From contig NZ_JOEV01000086.1 in NCBI RefSeq assembly GCF_000721105.1, positions 1-23,546 on the forward strand: 23,546 nt of DNA, read 5' to 3'. Below the pieces are notes generated by a model, which saw nothing but the letters and a program-made list of their open reading frames with translations, was not told where the DNA came from and ran no database searches. Below, piece after piece: positions 1 through 7,204 of the stretch. Positions within the stretch are counted from its first letter, which is position 1, and each line of letters starts with the position of its first letter. The position numbers and the translations under genes were made by a program. This DNA is from Streptomyces cellulosae (GTDB lineage Bacteria; Actinomycetota; Actinomycetes; Streptomycetales; Streptomycetaceae).

Positions 1-87
1 TACGAGCACCGGGCAGACCTTCACCAGGGGCTCCTCGAACTCGCCTGCTCGATCATCTGCCTGCGGCGGCTCTCGCGATCATTCTGA
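1..87 (+). CDS. IS5-type transposase, C-terminal end (partial)
   Basis: The window opens inside a frame of 28 codons ending in TGA. It reads YEHRADLHQGLLEL followed by ACSIICLRRL and ends in SF. The Y-E-x-R-A-D ... LACSIICLRRL ending is characteristic of the C-terminus of IS5-family DDE transposases of actinomycetes (family knowledge). The catalytic residues and the left end of the element lie outside the window. The AT-richer bases just after the stop (about 88-115, with GAAACGATCAG) probably contain the right terminal inverted repeat, but without the left end it cannot be delimited. The element sits next to an osmC-like remnant, so it may have helped rearrange this edge. Confidence 0.68.
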   Translation, partial: YEHRADLHQGLLELACSIICLRRLSRSF

Positions 88-584
88 AACGATCAGTTAT
101 TCGGAAGCGTGCGTACGGGCGTCCTTGTGGACCTCCGGAGCAACGCCGACCCGCTGGGCCAGGCGTCGGGCCCCTTCGCGGGCAGCTGGCCCGGCAGTGC
201 CGGGATCGATCGTGCCGGACCGCGCAACCGGCGCTTCGAGCAGAGTCGTTGCCGACCGGCCGGGCGTCGAGGCGCACACGCTGAGCAGGCGGCGGACCCG
301 CTGCGTGCGGGACCGGCTGAACGGCCTGGCCGACGAGCCTCCTGTGGGCCTCCCCGGCCGGCATCACTCGGATCTGGCGTCCGCGGCCGAAGGAAGTCCA
401 GTGCCGACGGCGGCAACTATCGTGCTTTCATCACCAGTTCACTCGGCCGCACGCGGGAGTCGGCAAGAGTGCAGGTGACCAGCGATCGGCCGGTGGCTGT
501 GGGCATACCGCGAGCAGTGCACCCGAGGGGGCTGCCCAGCCGTCTGGAGTGAACCGGCCCGGAACCACTCGTGAGCCAGAAAAG
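88..584. other. Non-coding or degenerate stretch, no recognisable gene
   Basis: About 500 bases between the transposase end and the osmC-like remnant. Open frames exist on both strands because of high GC, but none has a ribosome binding site, a recognisable domain or convincing codon use. It may be decayed coding sequence linked to the neighbouring insertion element. I see no specific feature in it. Confidence 0.5.
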
Positions 585-626
585 GCCTTGGGCGTGGCGG
601 TGCGTGGACCGACCACACCCCAAGGC
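585..626 (-). terminator. Hairpin downstream of the osmC-like remnant
   Basis: GCCTTGGG at 585-592 pairs perfectly with CCCAAGGC at 619-626. An imperfect inner extension (CGTGG with CCACA) continues the stem. It lies about 18 bases beyond the minus-strand stop of the osmC-like remnant, where that gene's intrinsic terminator would be expected. No strong T-run follows, as is usual in Streptomyces. Confidence 0.45.
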
Positions 627-643
627 AGGGGAGGAAGTCTTTG

Positions 644-799
644 TCAGGCGAGCTCCGCGGTGAGCGTGATGGTGGTACCCGTCAGGGCCTGACTGACAGG
701 GCAGTTGACCTTCGCGCCCTCGGCGGCGGCGACGAACGCGTCGTTGTCGAGACCCGGTACGGTGCCCTCCACGGTCAGGTGGACACCCGTAGACCCACT
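644..799 (-). pseudogene. OsmC-family peroxiredoxin, C-terminal remnant
   Basis: On the minus strand, 51 codons ending in TGA (644-646) read GSTGVHLTVEGTVPGLDNDA and continue through EGAKVNCPVSQALTG to TITLTAELA. This matches the C-terminal third of OsmC/Ohr organic hydroperoxide reductases, including the conserved NCPVS segment that carries the second thiol cysteine. The family is normally about 140 residues. Here an in-frame stop (in CCATGAGC) lies a few codons upstream of the recognisable part, and the N-terminal two thirds with the first catalytic Cys cannot be found in any frame up to the ABC gene. No start or ribosome binding site exists. It is a truncated pseudogene, not a small gene. 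Confidence 0.7.
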
Positions 800-1113
800 T
801 CGGTCCGCTGCTCATGGCGAAGCCCTGGAAGAGGGACCGCCGGCCACCCCTCGCGCACGGTGCGACGCTGACGGGAAGCCGGCGACCACGGCCACCCCCG
901 CCACCCCCGCGGCGGCCCGCCGACGGAACGGGGTGACACGCCGGCGGCCACGCACCGGTGGGGAACGACGCTGTCGCACAGAGGCGATCCGACGCAATTC
1001 CACGCAAGCTTATTCGATGGTCAACTACCCTCACACTGGGTAACCTTCCATGTCGCCCATCAGACCAGGATCGCGCACGACCACCCAACGTCAGCACTCC
1101 GCCAGGGGGACAG
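800..1113. other. Intergenic region upstream of the ABC exporter genes
   Basis: This stretch holds the lost 5' part of the osmC-like gene (unrecognisable) and the leader of the ABC operon. A short dyad, TACCC (1026-1030) and GGGTA (1038-1042), lies about 75 bases before the GTG start and might mark an operator or promoter region, but five-base arms are weak. AGGGGGA at 1104-1110 is the ribosome binding site of the next gene. Confidence 0.4.
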
Positions 1114-2853
1114 GTGATCGACGCGTACGAGGATCCGGGGACGCCCGACTGTCGCGGCGGCTGGCGGTACCTGTGGTGGCTGGTGCTGCGGCAGCCGGGG
1201 CGGTCGGCGGCGGGGGCGCTGCTGGCCAGCGTGTGGATGGCGCTGCTCGCGGCGACGCCCTATCTGATGGCCAAGGCGGTGGACGAAGGGCTGGAGAAGG
1301 GCGACCTGGGCGCGCTGGCGCTGTGGACCGGTGTGCTGGTCGCGGTCGGCGCGTTCAACGCCTGGCTGAGCATCATGCGGCACCGCACGATGACCCGGGT
1401 GCGGATGGACGCCAACTTCCGCACGGTCAAGGTCGTCGTCGGCCACGCCGTGCGGCTGGGGGCCGCGCTGCCCCGGCGGGTCGGCGCCGGGGAGGTCGTG
1501 ACCATCGGGGTCGGCGACGTGAACCAGATCAGCTCGGCCCTCACGGTCATCGGGCCCGGCGTCGGCGCGGTCGTCGCCTATCTGGTGGTCGCCGGGCTGC
1601 TGCTGACCGTGTCCACGCAGCTGACCCTGGTGGTGCTGCTCGGGGTGCCGCTGGTGGCCGTGCTCGTCGGCCCCTTGATGCTCCGGTTGCAGGGCACGGA
1701 GGCGGAGTACCGGGAGCGGCAGGGCGTCCTGACGGCACGCATCGGCGACCTCGCGGTCGGGCTGCGCGTCCTCAACGGGCTCGGCGGCAAGGGCCTGGTC
1801 GCCGACGCCTTCCGGCGGGACTCGACGCGGCTGCGTGAGCAGGGCTACCGGGTCGGCGCGGTCACCAGCTGGATGCAGGCACTCGGGGTCGGGCTGCCCA
1901 CGCTGTATCTCGCTGTGGTGACCTGGTTGGCGGCCCGGATGGCGGCCCAGGGAACGCTCACCGTGGGCCAGTTGGTGTCGGTGTACGGCTATGTCGCGGT
2001 GCTGGTGCGCCCGGTGGCGTACTTCGTCGACTGGGGCTACCAGCTCGGCCGGGGTGTGGTGGCCGCCCGGCGGGTCGTACGGCTGTTGCGGGTGGCGCCC
2101 GAGCCGGACGGCGGCACGTGCGAAGCCCCCGCCGAGCCGTCGGCGCTCTACGACCCGGAGTCCGGGGTGCGGGTGCCGCCGGGGCGGCTGACCGCGCTGG
2201 CCGGGGCGCGGCCCGCGGACGCGGCGGCCGTCGTCGACCGGCTCGGCCGGTACGCCCCCTCGGCGGCGACCTGGGGCGGGGTGCGCCTGGACACGGTGCC
2301 GCTGCCGCAGGTCCGGGCCCGGATCCTGGTCGCCGACCACGAGGCCGACCTGTTCGCCGGGCCGTTGCGGGAGGTGGTCGGCGGACGCGGGGAACCGGCC
2401 GACGCGGAGATCATGAGGGCGGTGCGGGCCGCCGCGGCCGAGGACCTGGTGCGGGGTCTGCCGGACGGGCTGGACTCGGCGATCGACGCGCAGGGGCGCA
2501 ACCTGTCCGGCGGGCAGCGGCAACGGGTCCGGCTGGTGCGGGCGCTGCTGGCCGACCCGGAGGTCCTGCTGGCCGTCGAGCCGACCTCGGCGCTGGACGC
2601 GCACACGGAGGCGGCGGTGGCGTCCCGGCTGCGGGAGGCACGCCGGGGTCGTACGACCGTGGTCACCACCACGTCCCCGCTGATGCTCGACCGCGTGGAC
2701 ACCGTGCACTACCTGGTCGAGGGGAAGGTCGCGGCCACCGGCAGCCACCAGCGGCTGCTGGCGGAGGAGCCCGGGTACCGGGCGCTGGTGACGCGGGACG
2801 CCGGCACTTCCGGCGACGAGATCGCCACCGGTACCGAGGAGGTCGTCGGATGA
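1114..2853 (+). CDS. ABC exporter half-transporter, degenerate-ATPase subunit
   Basis: This is a fused membrane/ATPase half-transporter of 579 residues. The N-terminal part (about 20-310) has the hydrophobic helices of a type IV (ABCB-like) exporter. The C-terminal part (about 340-570) is a nucleotide-binding domain. The signature LSGGQRQR is intact at 464-471. The Walker A loop is lost: the aligned stretch reads GARPADAAA at 364-372, with Ala for the Lys. Walker B reads LLAVEP, keeping Glu489 but replacing the preceding Asp by Val. The switch His is replaced by Thr (about 520). It should therefore bind ATP poorly in its own pocket and serve its partner with its signature motif. The GTG start was chosen because AGGGGGA lies just upstream and the family N-terminus begins here. 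It overlaps the next gene by 4 bases (ATGA), so the two are co-translated. The substrate is unknown (drug, lipid or peptide). Confidence 0.88.
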   Translation: MIDAYEDPGTPDCRGGWRYLWWLVLRQPGRSAAGALLASVWMALLAATPYLMAKAVDEGLEKGDLGALALWTGVLVAVGAFNAWLSIMRHRTMTRVRMDANFRTVKVVVGHAVRLGAALPRRVGAGEVVTIGVGDVNQISSALTVIGPGVGAVVAYLVVAGLLLTVSTQLTLVVLLGVPLVAVLVGPLMLRLQGTEAEYRERQGVLTARIGDLAVGLRVLNGLGGKGLVADAFRRDSTRLREQGYRVGAVTSWMQALGVGLPTLYLAVVTWLAARMAAQGTLTVGQLVSVYGYVAVLVRPVAYFVDWGYQLGRGVVAARRVVRLLRVAPEPDGGTCEAPAEPSALYDPESGVRVPPGRLTALAGARPADAAAVVDRLGRYAPSAATWGGVRLDTVPLPQVRARILVADHEADLFAGPLREVVGGRGEPADAEIMRAVRAAAAEDLVRGLPDGLDSAIDAQGRNLSGGQRQRVRLVRALLADPEVLLAVEPTSALDAHTEAAVASRLREARRGRTTVVTTTSPLMLDRVDTVHYLVEGKVAATGSHQRLLAEEPGYRALVTRDAGTSGDEIATGTEEVVG

Positions 2854-4613
2854 CCCGGGGACAGCTTCCCGTCGCCGACGCCGGCGCCGTACGGCGGGCC
2901 TCCGCGCGGCTGGTGCGGGCCGACGGGCGGGCCTTCGCCGGAGTGCTCGCGCTGAACGCGGCGGCCGCCGGGGTCGGGCTCGCCGGGCCGTGGCTGCTGG
3001 GGCGGATCATCGACGAGGTGCGGGCCGGGGGCGGTGTCGACGCGGTGGACCGGGCCGCGCTCGGGATCCTGGCCTGTGCCGCGGCGCAGCTGCTGCTGGC
3101 GCGCTGGGCACGGTACGCGGGGCACCGGTTCGGCGAGCGGACGCTGGCGCGGGTGCGCGAGGAGTTCGTCGACCGGGCCCTGGCGCTGCCCGCCTCCGTG
3201 GTGGAGCGGGCCGGCACCGGCGACCTGACGGCCCGCGGGACCGCGGACGTGGCCACCGTCGGCACCACGCTGCGTGACGCCGGACCCCAACTGCTCATCA
3301 ACACCGTGCAGGCGCTGTTCCTGCTCGGCGCGGTCTTCGTGATCGACCCGCTGCTGGGCGTACTGGCCGTGCTCGGCCTGACCCCGGTCTGGTTCGCCCT
3401 GCGCTGGTATCTGCGCCGCGCCCGGGACGCCTATCTCGCCGAGGGGGAGGCGAACTCGGAGGTCGCCGAGACGCTCGCGGCGACCGCGGCGGGGGCCCGC
3501 GCGGTGGAGGCGTTCCGGCTGCGGGAACGCCGGGTCGCGGTGAACCGTCAGGCGCTGGAGCGGTCCCGGCGCCGGCGCCTGTACACGCTGTACCTGCGCT
3601 CGGTGTTCTTCCCGGTGGTCGAGGTGTCGTACCTCTTCCCGGTGGCGGGGGTGCTGCTGCTCGGCGGGGTGCTGCACGCGCACGGGACGGTCAGTCTCGG
3701 GGCGGTCGTGGCGGCGGCGCTGTATCTGCGCCAGTTCGAGGGGCCGCTGGACGAGATCCTGGTCCGGATCGAACAACTCCAGAGCAGCGGCGCCTCCTTC
3801 GCCCGGGTGGAGGGCCTCGCCGGAGCCCCGCGGGCCGACGAGGCCCACGGCTCCCCCGCCGCCCCGGCGGACGACCGCATCGACGTGACCGACGTGCGCT
3901 ATGCCTACGACCGGGGCCGCCAGGTGCTGCACGGGGTGGACCTGACCGTGCGTCCCGGGGAGCGGCTGGCGGTCGTCGGTCCCTCCGGTGCCGGGAAGTC
4001 CACGCTGAGCAGGCTGCTGGCGGGCGTCGACGCGCCGAGCACGGGGGCGGTGACGGTGGGCGGGGTGCCCGTGGTCGGGCTGGGCCCGGAGCAGTTGCGC
4101 CGTCAGGTCGTCCTCGTCACGCAGGAGCACCATGTGTTCCTGGGCACGGTCCGCGACAACCTGCTGATCGCGGAACCGGCCGCGACGGACGAGCAGTTGT
4201 GGTCCGCCCTGACGGCGGTGGGCGCCGACAGCTGGGTGCGGGAGCTGCCCGAAGGTCTCAGCACCGAGCTGGGCGAGGGTGGTTGCCGTACGGACGGCTC
4301 CCAGGCGCAGCAACTCGCCCTGGCCCGGGTGGTTCTGGCGAACCCGCACACCCTGATCCTCGACGAGGCGACGGCCCTGCTGGATCCGACCACCGCCCGG
4401 CACACCGAGCGCGCCCTGGCCGCCGTACTGGAAGGCCGCACGGTCATCGCGATCGCCCACCGCCTGCACACCGCGCACGACGCCGACCGGGTGGCCGTGA
4501 TGGAGGACGGCCGGCTCACCGAACTCGGCACACACGAGGAGCTGGTGACGGCGGACGGGGCGTACGCGGCGCTGTGGCGGTCGTGGCACGGGGATTCCGG
4601 GCCGGATCACTGA
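2850..4613 (+). CDS. ABC exporter half-transporter, catalytic subunit
   Basis: This is the partner half-transporter of 587 residues. Membrane domain helices span about 30-310, and the nucleotide-binding domain spans about 345-580. Walker A GPSGAGKST (377-385), the Q-loop VLVTQE, Walker B LILDEA with Asp505/Glu506, and the switch AHR with His537 are all intact. The signature motif is degenerate: TDGSQ (481-485) replaces LSGGQ. It thus complements the upstream subunit. The one intact ATP site would be this protein's Walker A/B/His plus the partner's LSGGQ. The start ATG overlaps the upstream stop (ATGA), and GAGGAGG lies about 8 bases before it. A short dyad CCGGGC/GCCCGG straddles the stop (4597-4619) and may contribute to termination. 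The pair most resembles actinobacterial ABC multidrug-type heterodimers. The cargo cannot be told from sequence. Confidence 0.9.
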   Translation: MTRGQLPVADAGAVRRASARLVRADGRAFAGVLALNAAAAGVGLAGPWLLGRIIDEVRAGGGVDAVDRAALGILACAAAQLLLARWARYAGHRFGERTLARVREEFVDRALALPASVVERAGTGDLTARGTADVATVGTTLRDAGPQLLINTVQALFLLGAVFVIDPLLGVLAVLGLTPVWFALRWYLRRARDAYLAEGEANSEVAETLAATAAGARAVEAFRLRERRVAVNRQALERSRRRRLYTLYLRSVFFPVVEVSYLFPVAGVLLLGGVLHAHGTVSLGAVVAAALYLRQFEGPLDEILVRIEQLQSSGASFARVEGLAGAPRADEAHGSPAAPADDRIDVTDVRYAYDRGRQVLHGVDLTVRPGERLAVVGPSGAGKSTLSRLLAGVDAPSTGAVTVGGVPVVGLGPEQLRRQVVLVTQEHHVFLGTVRDNLLIAEPAATDEQLWSALTAVGADSWVRELPEGLSTELGEGGCRTDGSQAQQLALARVVLANPHTLILDEATALLDPTTARHTERALAAVLEGRTVIAIAHRLHTAHDADRVAVMEDGRLTELGTHEELVTADGAYAALWRSWHGDSGPDH

Positions 4614-4717
4614 GCCCGGGCGCCGAGTCCCCGACCACTGCCCCCGTACTGGCACCTCCTGGCGATCTGTCCGTATACCGAACGTGAACTCCCGGACAAC
4701 GAACCAGTTCCGGCCAA

Positions 4718-4743
4718 GTTTCTGACGCGGCCCTGACAGAAAC
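4718..4743. promoter_or_regulatory. Dyad overlapping the -35 of the first metalloprotease promoter
   Basis: GTTTCTG (4718-4724) and CAGAAAC (4737-4743) are perfect inverted repeats separated by 12 bases. The right arm overlaps the end of the proposed -35 hexamer CTGACA (4733-4738), a typical place for a repressor operator. The second protease promoter lacks this dyad, so it could give gene-specific control. No regulator is identified. Confidence 0.35.
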
Positions 4744-4762
4744 CGCGATCTGCTGCCACTCT
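4733..4762 (+). promoter_or_regulatory. Candidate promoter of first M4 protease (CTGACA-18-CACTCT)
   Basis: CTGACA (4733-4738) lies 18 bases before CACTCT (4757-4762), which continues as CACTCTTCCC. The same two blocks at the same spacing occur before the second M4 gene (7123-7152). Conserved blocks with an 18-base gap fit a -35/-10 pair. CTGACA is one base from the TTGACA consensus, while the -10 matches TAnnnT poorly. Confidence 0.5.
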
Positions 4763-4920
4763 TCCCACGGCTGCTCCACAGCAACCTCACAGATCCCACC
4801 GCTGTGGCACGGCCGAGCTCCCGCACGAGGTTTTCCGCACCGCCCCTGCTCTGCCCGGACGGCCCACCCGCCGGCCGGTCTCCCCTGGCCGCGCGACCCG
4901 CGGCCACGCAGAAGGAGTCA

Positions 4921-6990
4921 GTGTTGAGAAGTTCCTCCCACAGACCCACCCCCCGCACCCCCCACACGCACACCGCCCGGCGCAGGGCCGCCGCCGTCGC
5001 CCTCGTCGGCGTCTCCGCCCTGATCGCCGCGGCCGTCCAGTCGGGCGCCGCCACCGCAGCCCCGAGGCAGGCACCGTCGGCCGCCGGCAAGGTCCTCCCG
5101 GGCGCCGAGTCGGTGAAACTGACCCCCGCCCAGCGCGCCGAACTGATCCGCCAGGCCGACTCCGCCAAGGCGAGGACCGCCAAGGACCTGGGCCTGGGCG
5201 CCAAGGAGAAGCTCGTCGTCCGGGACGTCCTCAAGGACGGCGACGGCACCGTCCACACCCGTTACGAGCGCACCTACGACGGCCTGCCCGTCCTCGGCGG
5301 CGACCTGGTCGTCGAGAGCACGAAGGCCGACACGACCGAGGCGGTCGTCAAGGCCACCCGGGCCGCCATCGTGCCGGCCACCACCACGGCGAAGCTGTCC
5401 GCGGCGAAGGCCGAGACGCAGGCCCTCAAGGCGGCTCGGGCGGCGGACGCCAAGAGCCCCGACGTCGACGGCGCCCCGCGCAAGGTGATCTGGGCGGCCG
5501 ACGGCAAGCCGACCCTGGCGTACGAGACGGTGGTCGGCGGCTTCCAGCACGACGGCACCCCGCAGGAGCTGCACGTCGTCACGGACGCGGCGACCGGCGC
5601 GAAGCTGTACGAGTGGGAGGCCATCGAGACCGGCACCGGCAACACGGTGTACTCGGGCACGGTCAACCTGACCACCACGCAGTCCGGTTCGACGTACAAC
5701 CTCACCGACGGCGCGCGCGGCGGGCACAAGACGTACAACCTCAACCGGGGCACCTCCGGCACCGGCACGCTCTTCTCCGGGCCCGACGACGTCTGGGGCA
5801 ACGGCAGCGCCTCGAACGCGGAGTCGGCGGGCGCGGACGCGCACTACGGGGCCCAGCTGACCTGGGACTACTACAAGAACGTGCACGGCCGCAGCGGTAT
5901 CCGCGGTGACGGGGTGGGCGCGTACTCGCGGGTCCACTACGGCAACAACTACGTGAACGCGTTCTGGGACGACTCCTGCTTCTGCATGACGTACGGCGAC
6001 GGCTCGGGCAACGCCAACCCGCTGACGGCGATCGACGTGGCCGCGCACGAGATGACGCACGGGCTCACGTCCAACACGGCCGGCCTCAACTACAGCGGCG
6101 AGTCCGGCGGTCTGAACGAGGCCACGTCCGACATCTTCGGGTCGACGGTCGAGTTCTACGCGGGCAACTCCTCCGACGTCGGTGACTACCTCATCGGCGA
6201 GGAGATCGACATCAACGGCGACGGCACCCCGTTGCGCTACATGGACAAGCCCAGCAAGGACGGCGCGTCCAAGGACAGCTGGTACTCCGGCATCGGCTCG
6301 GTGGACGTGCACTACTCCTCCGGCCCCGCGAACCACTTCTTCTACCTGCTGAGCGAGGGCAGCGGCACCAAGACCATCAACGGTGTCACCTACAACTCGC
6401 CCACCGCGGACGGCCTTCCGGTCACCGGCATCGGCCGCGACAAGGCGGAGAAGATCTGGTTCCGCGCGCTGACCACGAAGTTCACCTCGACCACCAACTA
6501 CGCGGCGGCCCGCACCGGGACGCTGGCGGCGGCGGGTGAGCTGTACGGCACCACGAGCGCCGAGTACAAGGCCGTGCAGGACGCCTGGGCGGGCGTCGCC
6601 GTCGGTGCCCGCTCGGACGGCGGGGGCGGCGGAGGCGGCGGCACCTCCTTCGAGAACGCGGCCGACGTATCGATTCCGGACAACGGAGCCGCGGTCACGT
6701 CCTCGATCACGGTGTCGGGGCGGACCGGAAACGCGCCGTCGAACCTCGCCGTGGCGGTCGACATCGTGCACACCTACATCGGTGACCTTCAGGTACAGCT
6801 GGTCGCCCCCGACGGGACGGCGTACACGCTGAAGGCGTACGGCACCGGCGGGAGCGCGGACAACATCAACACCACCTACACGGTGAACGCGTCCTCCGAA
6901 GTCGCCAACGGGACCTGGAAGTTGAGGGTCCAGGACAACGCGGCCCGGGACACCGGCTACATCAACAGCTGGAAGCTCACCTTCCCGTAG
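4921..6990 (+). CDS. Secreted M4 (thermolysin-type) neutral zinc metalloprotease with P domain
   Basis: This is an extracellular zinc endopeptidase precursor of 689 residues. Order: Arg-rich N-region and hydrophobic core (RRRAAAVALVGVSALIAAAV, about 20-47) forming a signal peptide; an FTP/PepSY-type propeptide (about 60-250); an M4 catalytic domain; a poly-Gly linker; and a C-terminal P (proprotein convertase-type) domain (about 576-689, ending SWKLTFP). Zinc ligands are H376 and H380 in HEMTH and E400 in GGLNEATSD. E377 is the catalytic base and H464 in DVHYSSG corresponds to thermolysin His231. The 24- and 88-residue spacings fit the family. AAGGAG at 4912-4917 supports GTG 4921; TTG 4924 is an equally spaced alternative. 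It is a tandem paralogue of the next gene, which lacks the P domain. The propeptide would keep it inactive until self-cleavage outside the cell. Confidence 0.94.
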   Translation: MLRSSSHRPTPRTPHTHTARRRAAAVALVGVSALIAAAVQSGAATAAPRQAPSAAGKVLPGAESVKLTPAQRAELIRQADSAKARTAKDLGLGAKEKLVVRDVLKDGDGTVHTRYERTYDGLPVLGGDLVVESTKADTTEAVVKATRAAIVPATTTAKLSAAKAETQALKAARAADAKSPDVDGAPRKVIWAADGKPTLAYETVVGGFQHDGTPQELHVVTDAATGAKLYEWEAIETGTGNTVYSGTVNLTTTQSGSTYNLTDGARGGHKTYNLNRGTSGTGTLFSGPDDVWGNGSASNAESAGADAHYGAQLTWDYYKNVHGRSGIRGDGVGAYSRVHYGNNYVNAFWDDSCFCMTYGDGSGNANPLTAIDVAAHEMTHGLTSNTAGLNYSGESGGLNEATSDIFGSTVEFYAGNSSDVGDYLIGEEIDINGDGTPLRYMDKPSKDGASKDSWYSGIGSVDVHYSSGPANHFFYLLSEGSGTKTINGVTYNSPTADGLPVTGIGRDKAEKIWFRALTTKFTSTTNYAAARTGTLAAAGELYGTTSAEYKAVQDAWAGVAVGARSDGGGGGGGGTSFENAADVSIPDNGAAVTSSITVSGRTGNAPSNLAVAVDIVHTYIGDLQVQLVAPDGTAYTLKAYGTGGSADNINTTYTVNASSEVANGTWKLRVQDNAARDTGYINSWKLTFP

Positions 6991-7022
6991 GCCCCAGGCC
7001 TTTCACAGGTCGTCGAGGTCAA

Positions 7023-7059
7023 GGCGCCGCACCCGGGTCCAACTCCCGGGTGCGGCGCC
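7023..7059 (+). terminator. Terminator after the first M4 protease
   Basis: A perfect 15-base-pair stem: GGCGCCGCACCCGGG (7023-7037) with CCCGGGTGCGGCGCC (7045-7059) and a 7-base loop. It begins 33 bases after the stop codon. The following TCGTTCATATT is moderately T-rich. It should insulate the two tandem proteases, so each is likely transcribed from its own promoter. Confidence 0.88.
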
Positions 7060-7122
7060 CTCGTTCATATTCCCGAAACATTTACCGGACAGTCGACTTT
7101 CAGCCAACATCACTTCAGGGTC

Positions 7123-7152
7123 CTGACATGTACGCGGCACCGATGTCACTCT
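7123..7152 (+). promoter_or_regulatory. Candidate promoter of second M4 protease (CTGACA-18-CACTCT)
   Basis: CTGACA (7123-7128), an 18-base gap, then CACTCT (7147-7152) continuing to TCCC. Both blocks and the spacing match those before the first M4 gene, although the sequence between them differs. The transcript leader would be about 45 bases, ending in AAGGAG (7194-7199) before the GTG start. Confidence 0.52.
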
Positions 7153-7204
7153 TCCCTCAACCGCCGCACAACTTCCCAGCAACCCCCCACTCCAAGGAGT
7201 TTGT

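Larger units (their letters stand above)
4614..4920. other. Intergenic region carrying the first metalloprotease promoter
   Basis: Between the ABC operon and the first M4 protease. It contains a 7-base-arm dyad (4718-4743) and a promoter-like element (4733-4762), described separately. If the promoter is used, the mRNA leader would be about 150 bases. The ribosome binding site AAGGAG is at 4912-4917. No gene was seen. Confidence 0.6.

Noticed and set aside
1026..1042. TACCC-N7-GGGTA dyad as an operator for the ABC genes
   Set aside because: Five-base arms are expected often by chance in this much sequence, and no second copy or matching promoter was seen.
958..1113. Upstream extension of the first ABC gene
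   Set aside because: The added residues are unlike any transporter N-terminus and lack a ribosome site. GTG 1114 has AGGGGGA just upstream.
2709..5258. Very long open frame on the minus strand opposite the ABC and protease genes
   Set aside because: It is antisense to two confirmed genes and crosses their intergenic region. Its composition (Arg/Gly/His/Pro-rich) is that expected from high-GC shadows, and it has no domain or ribosome site.
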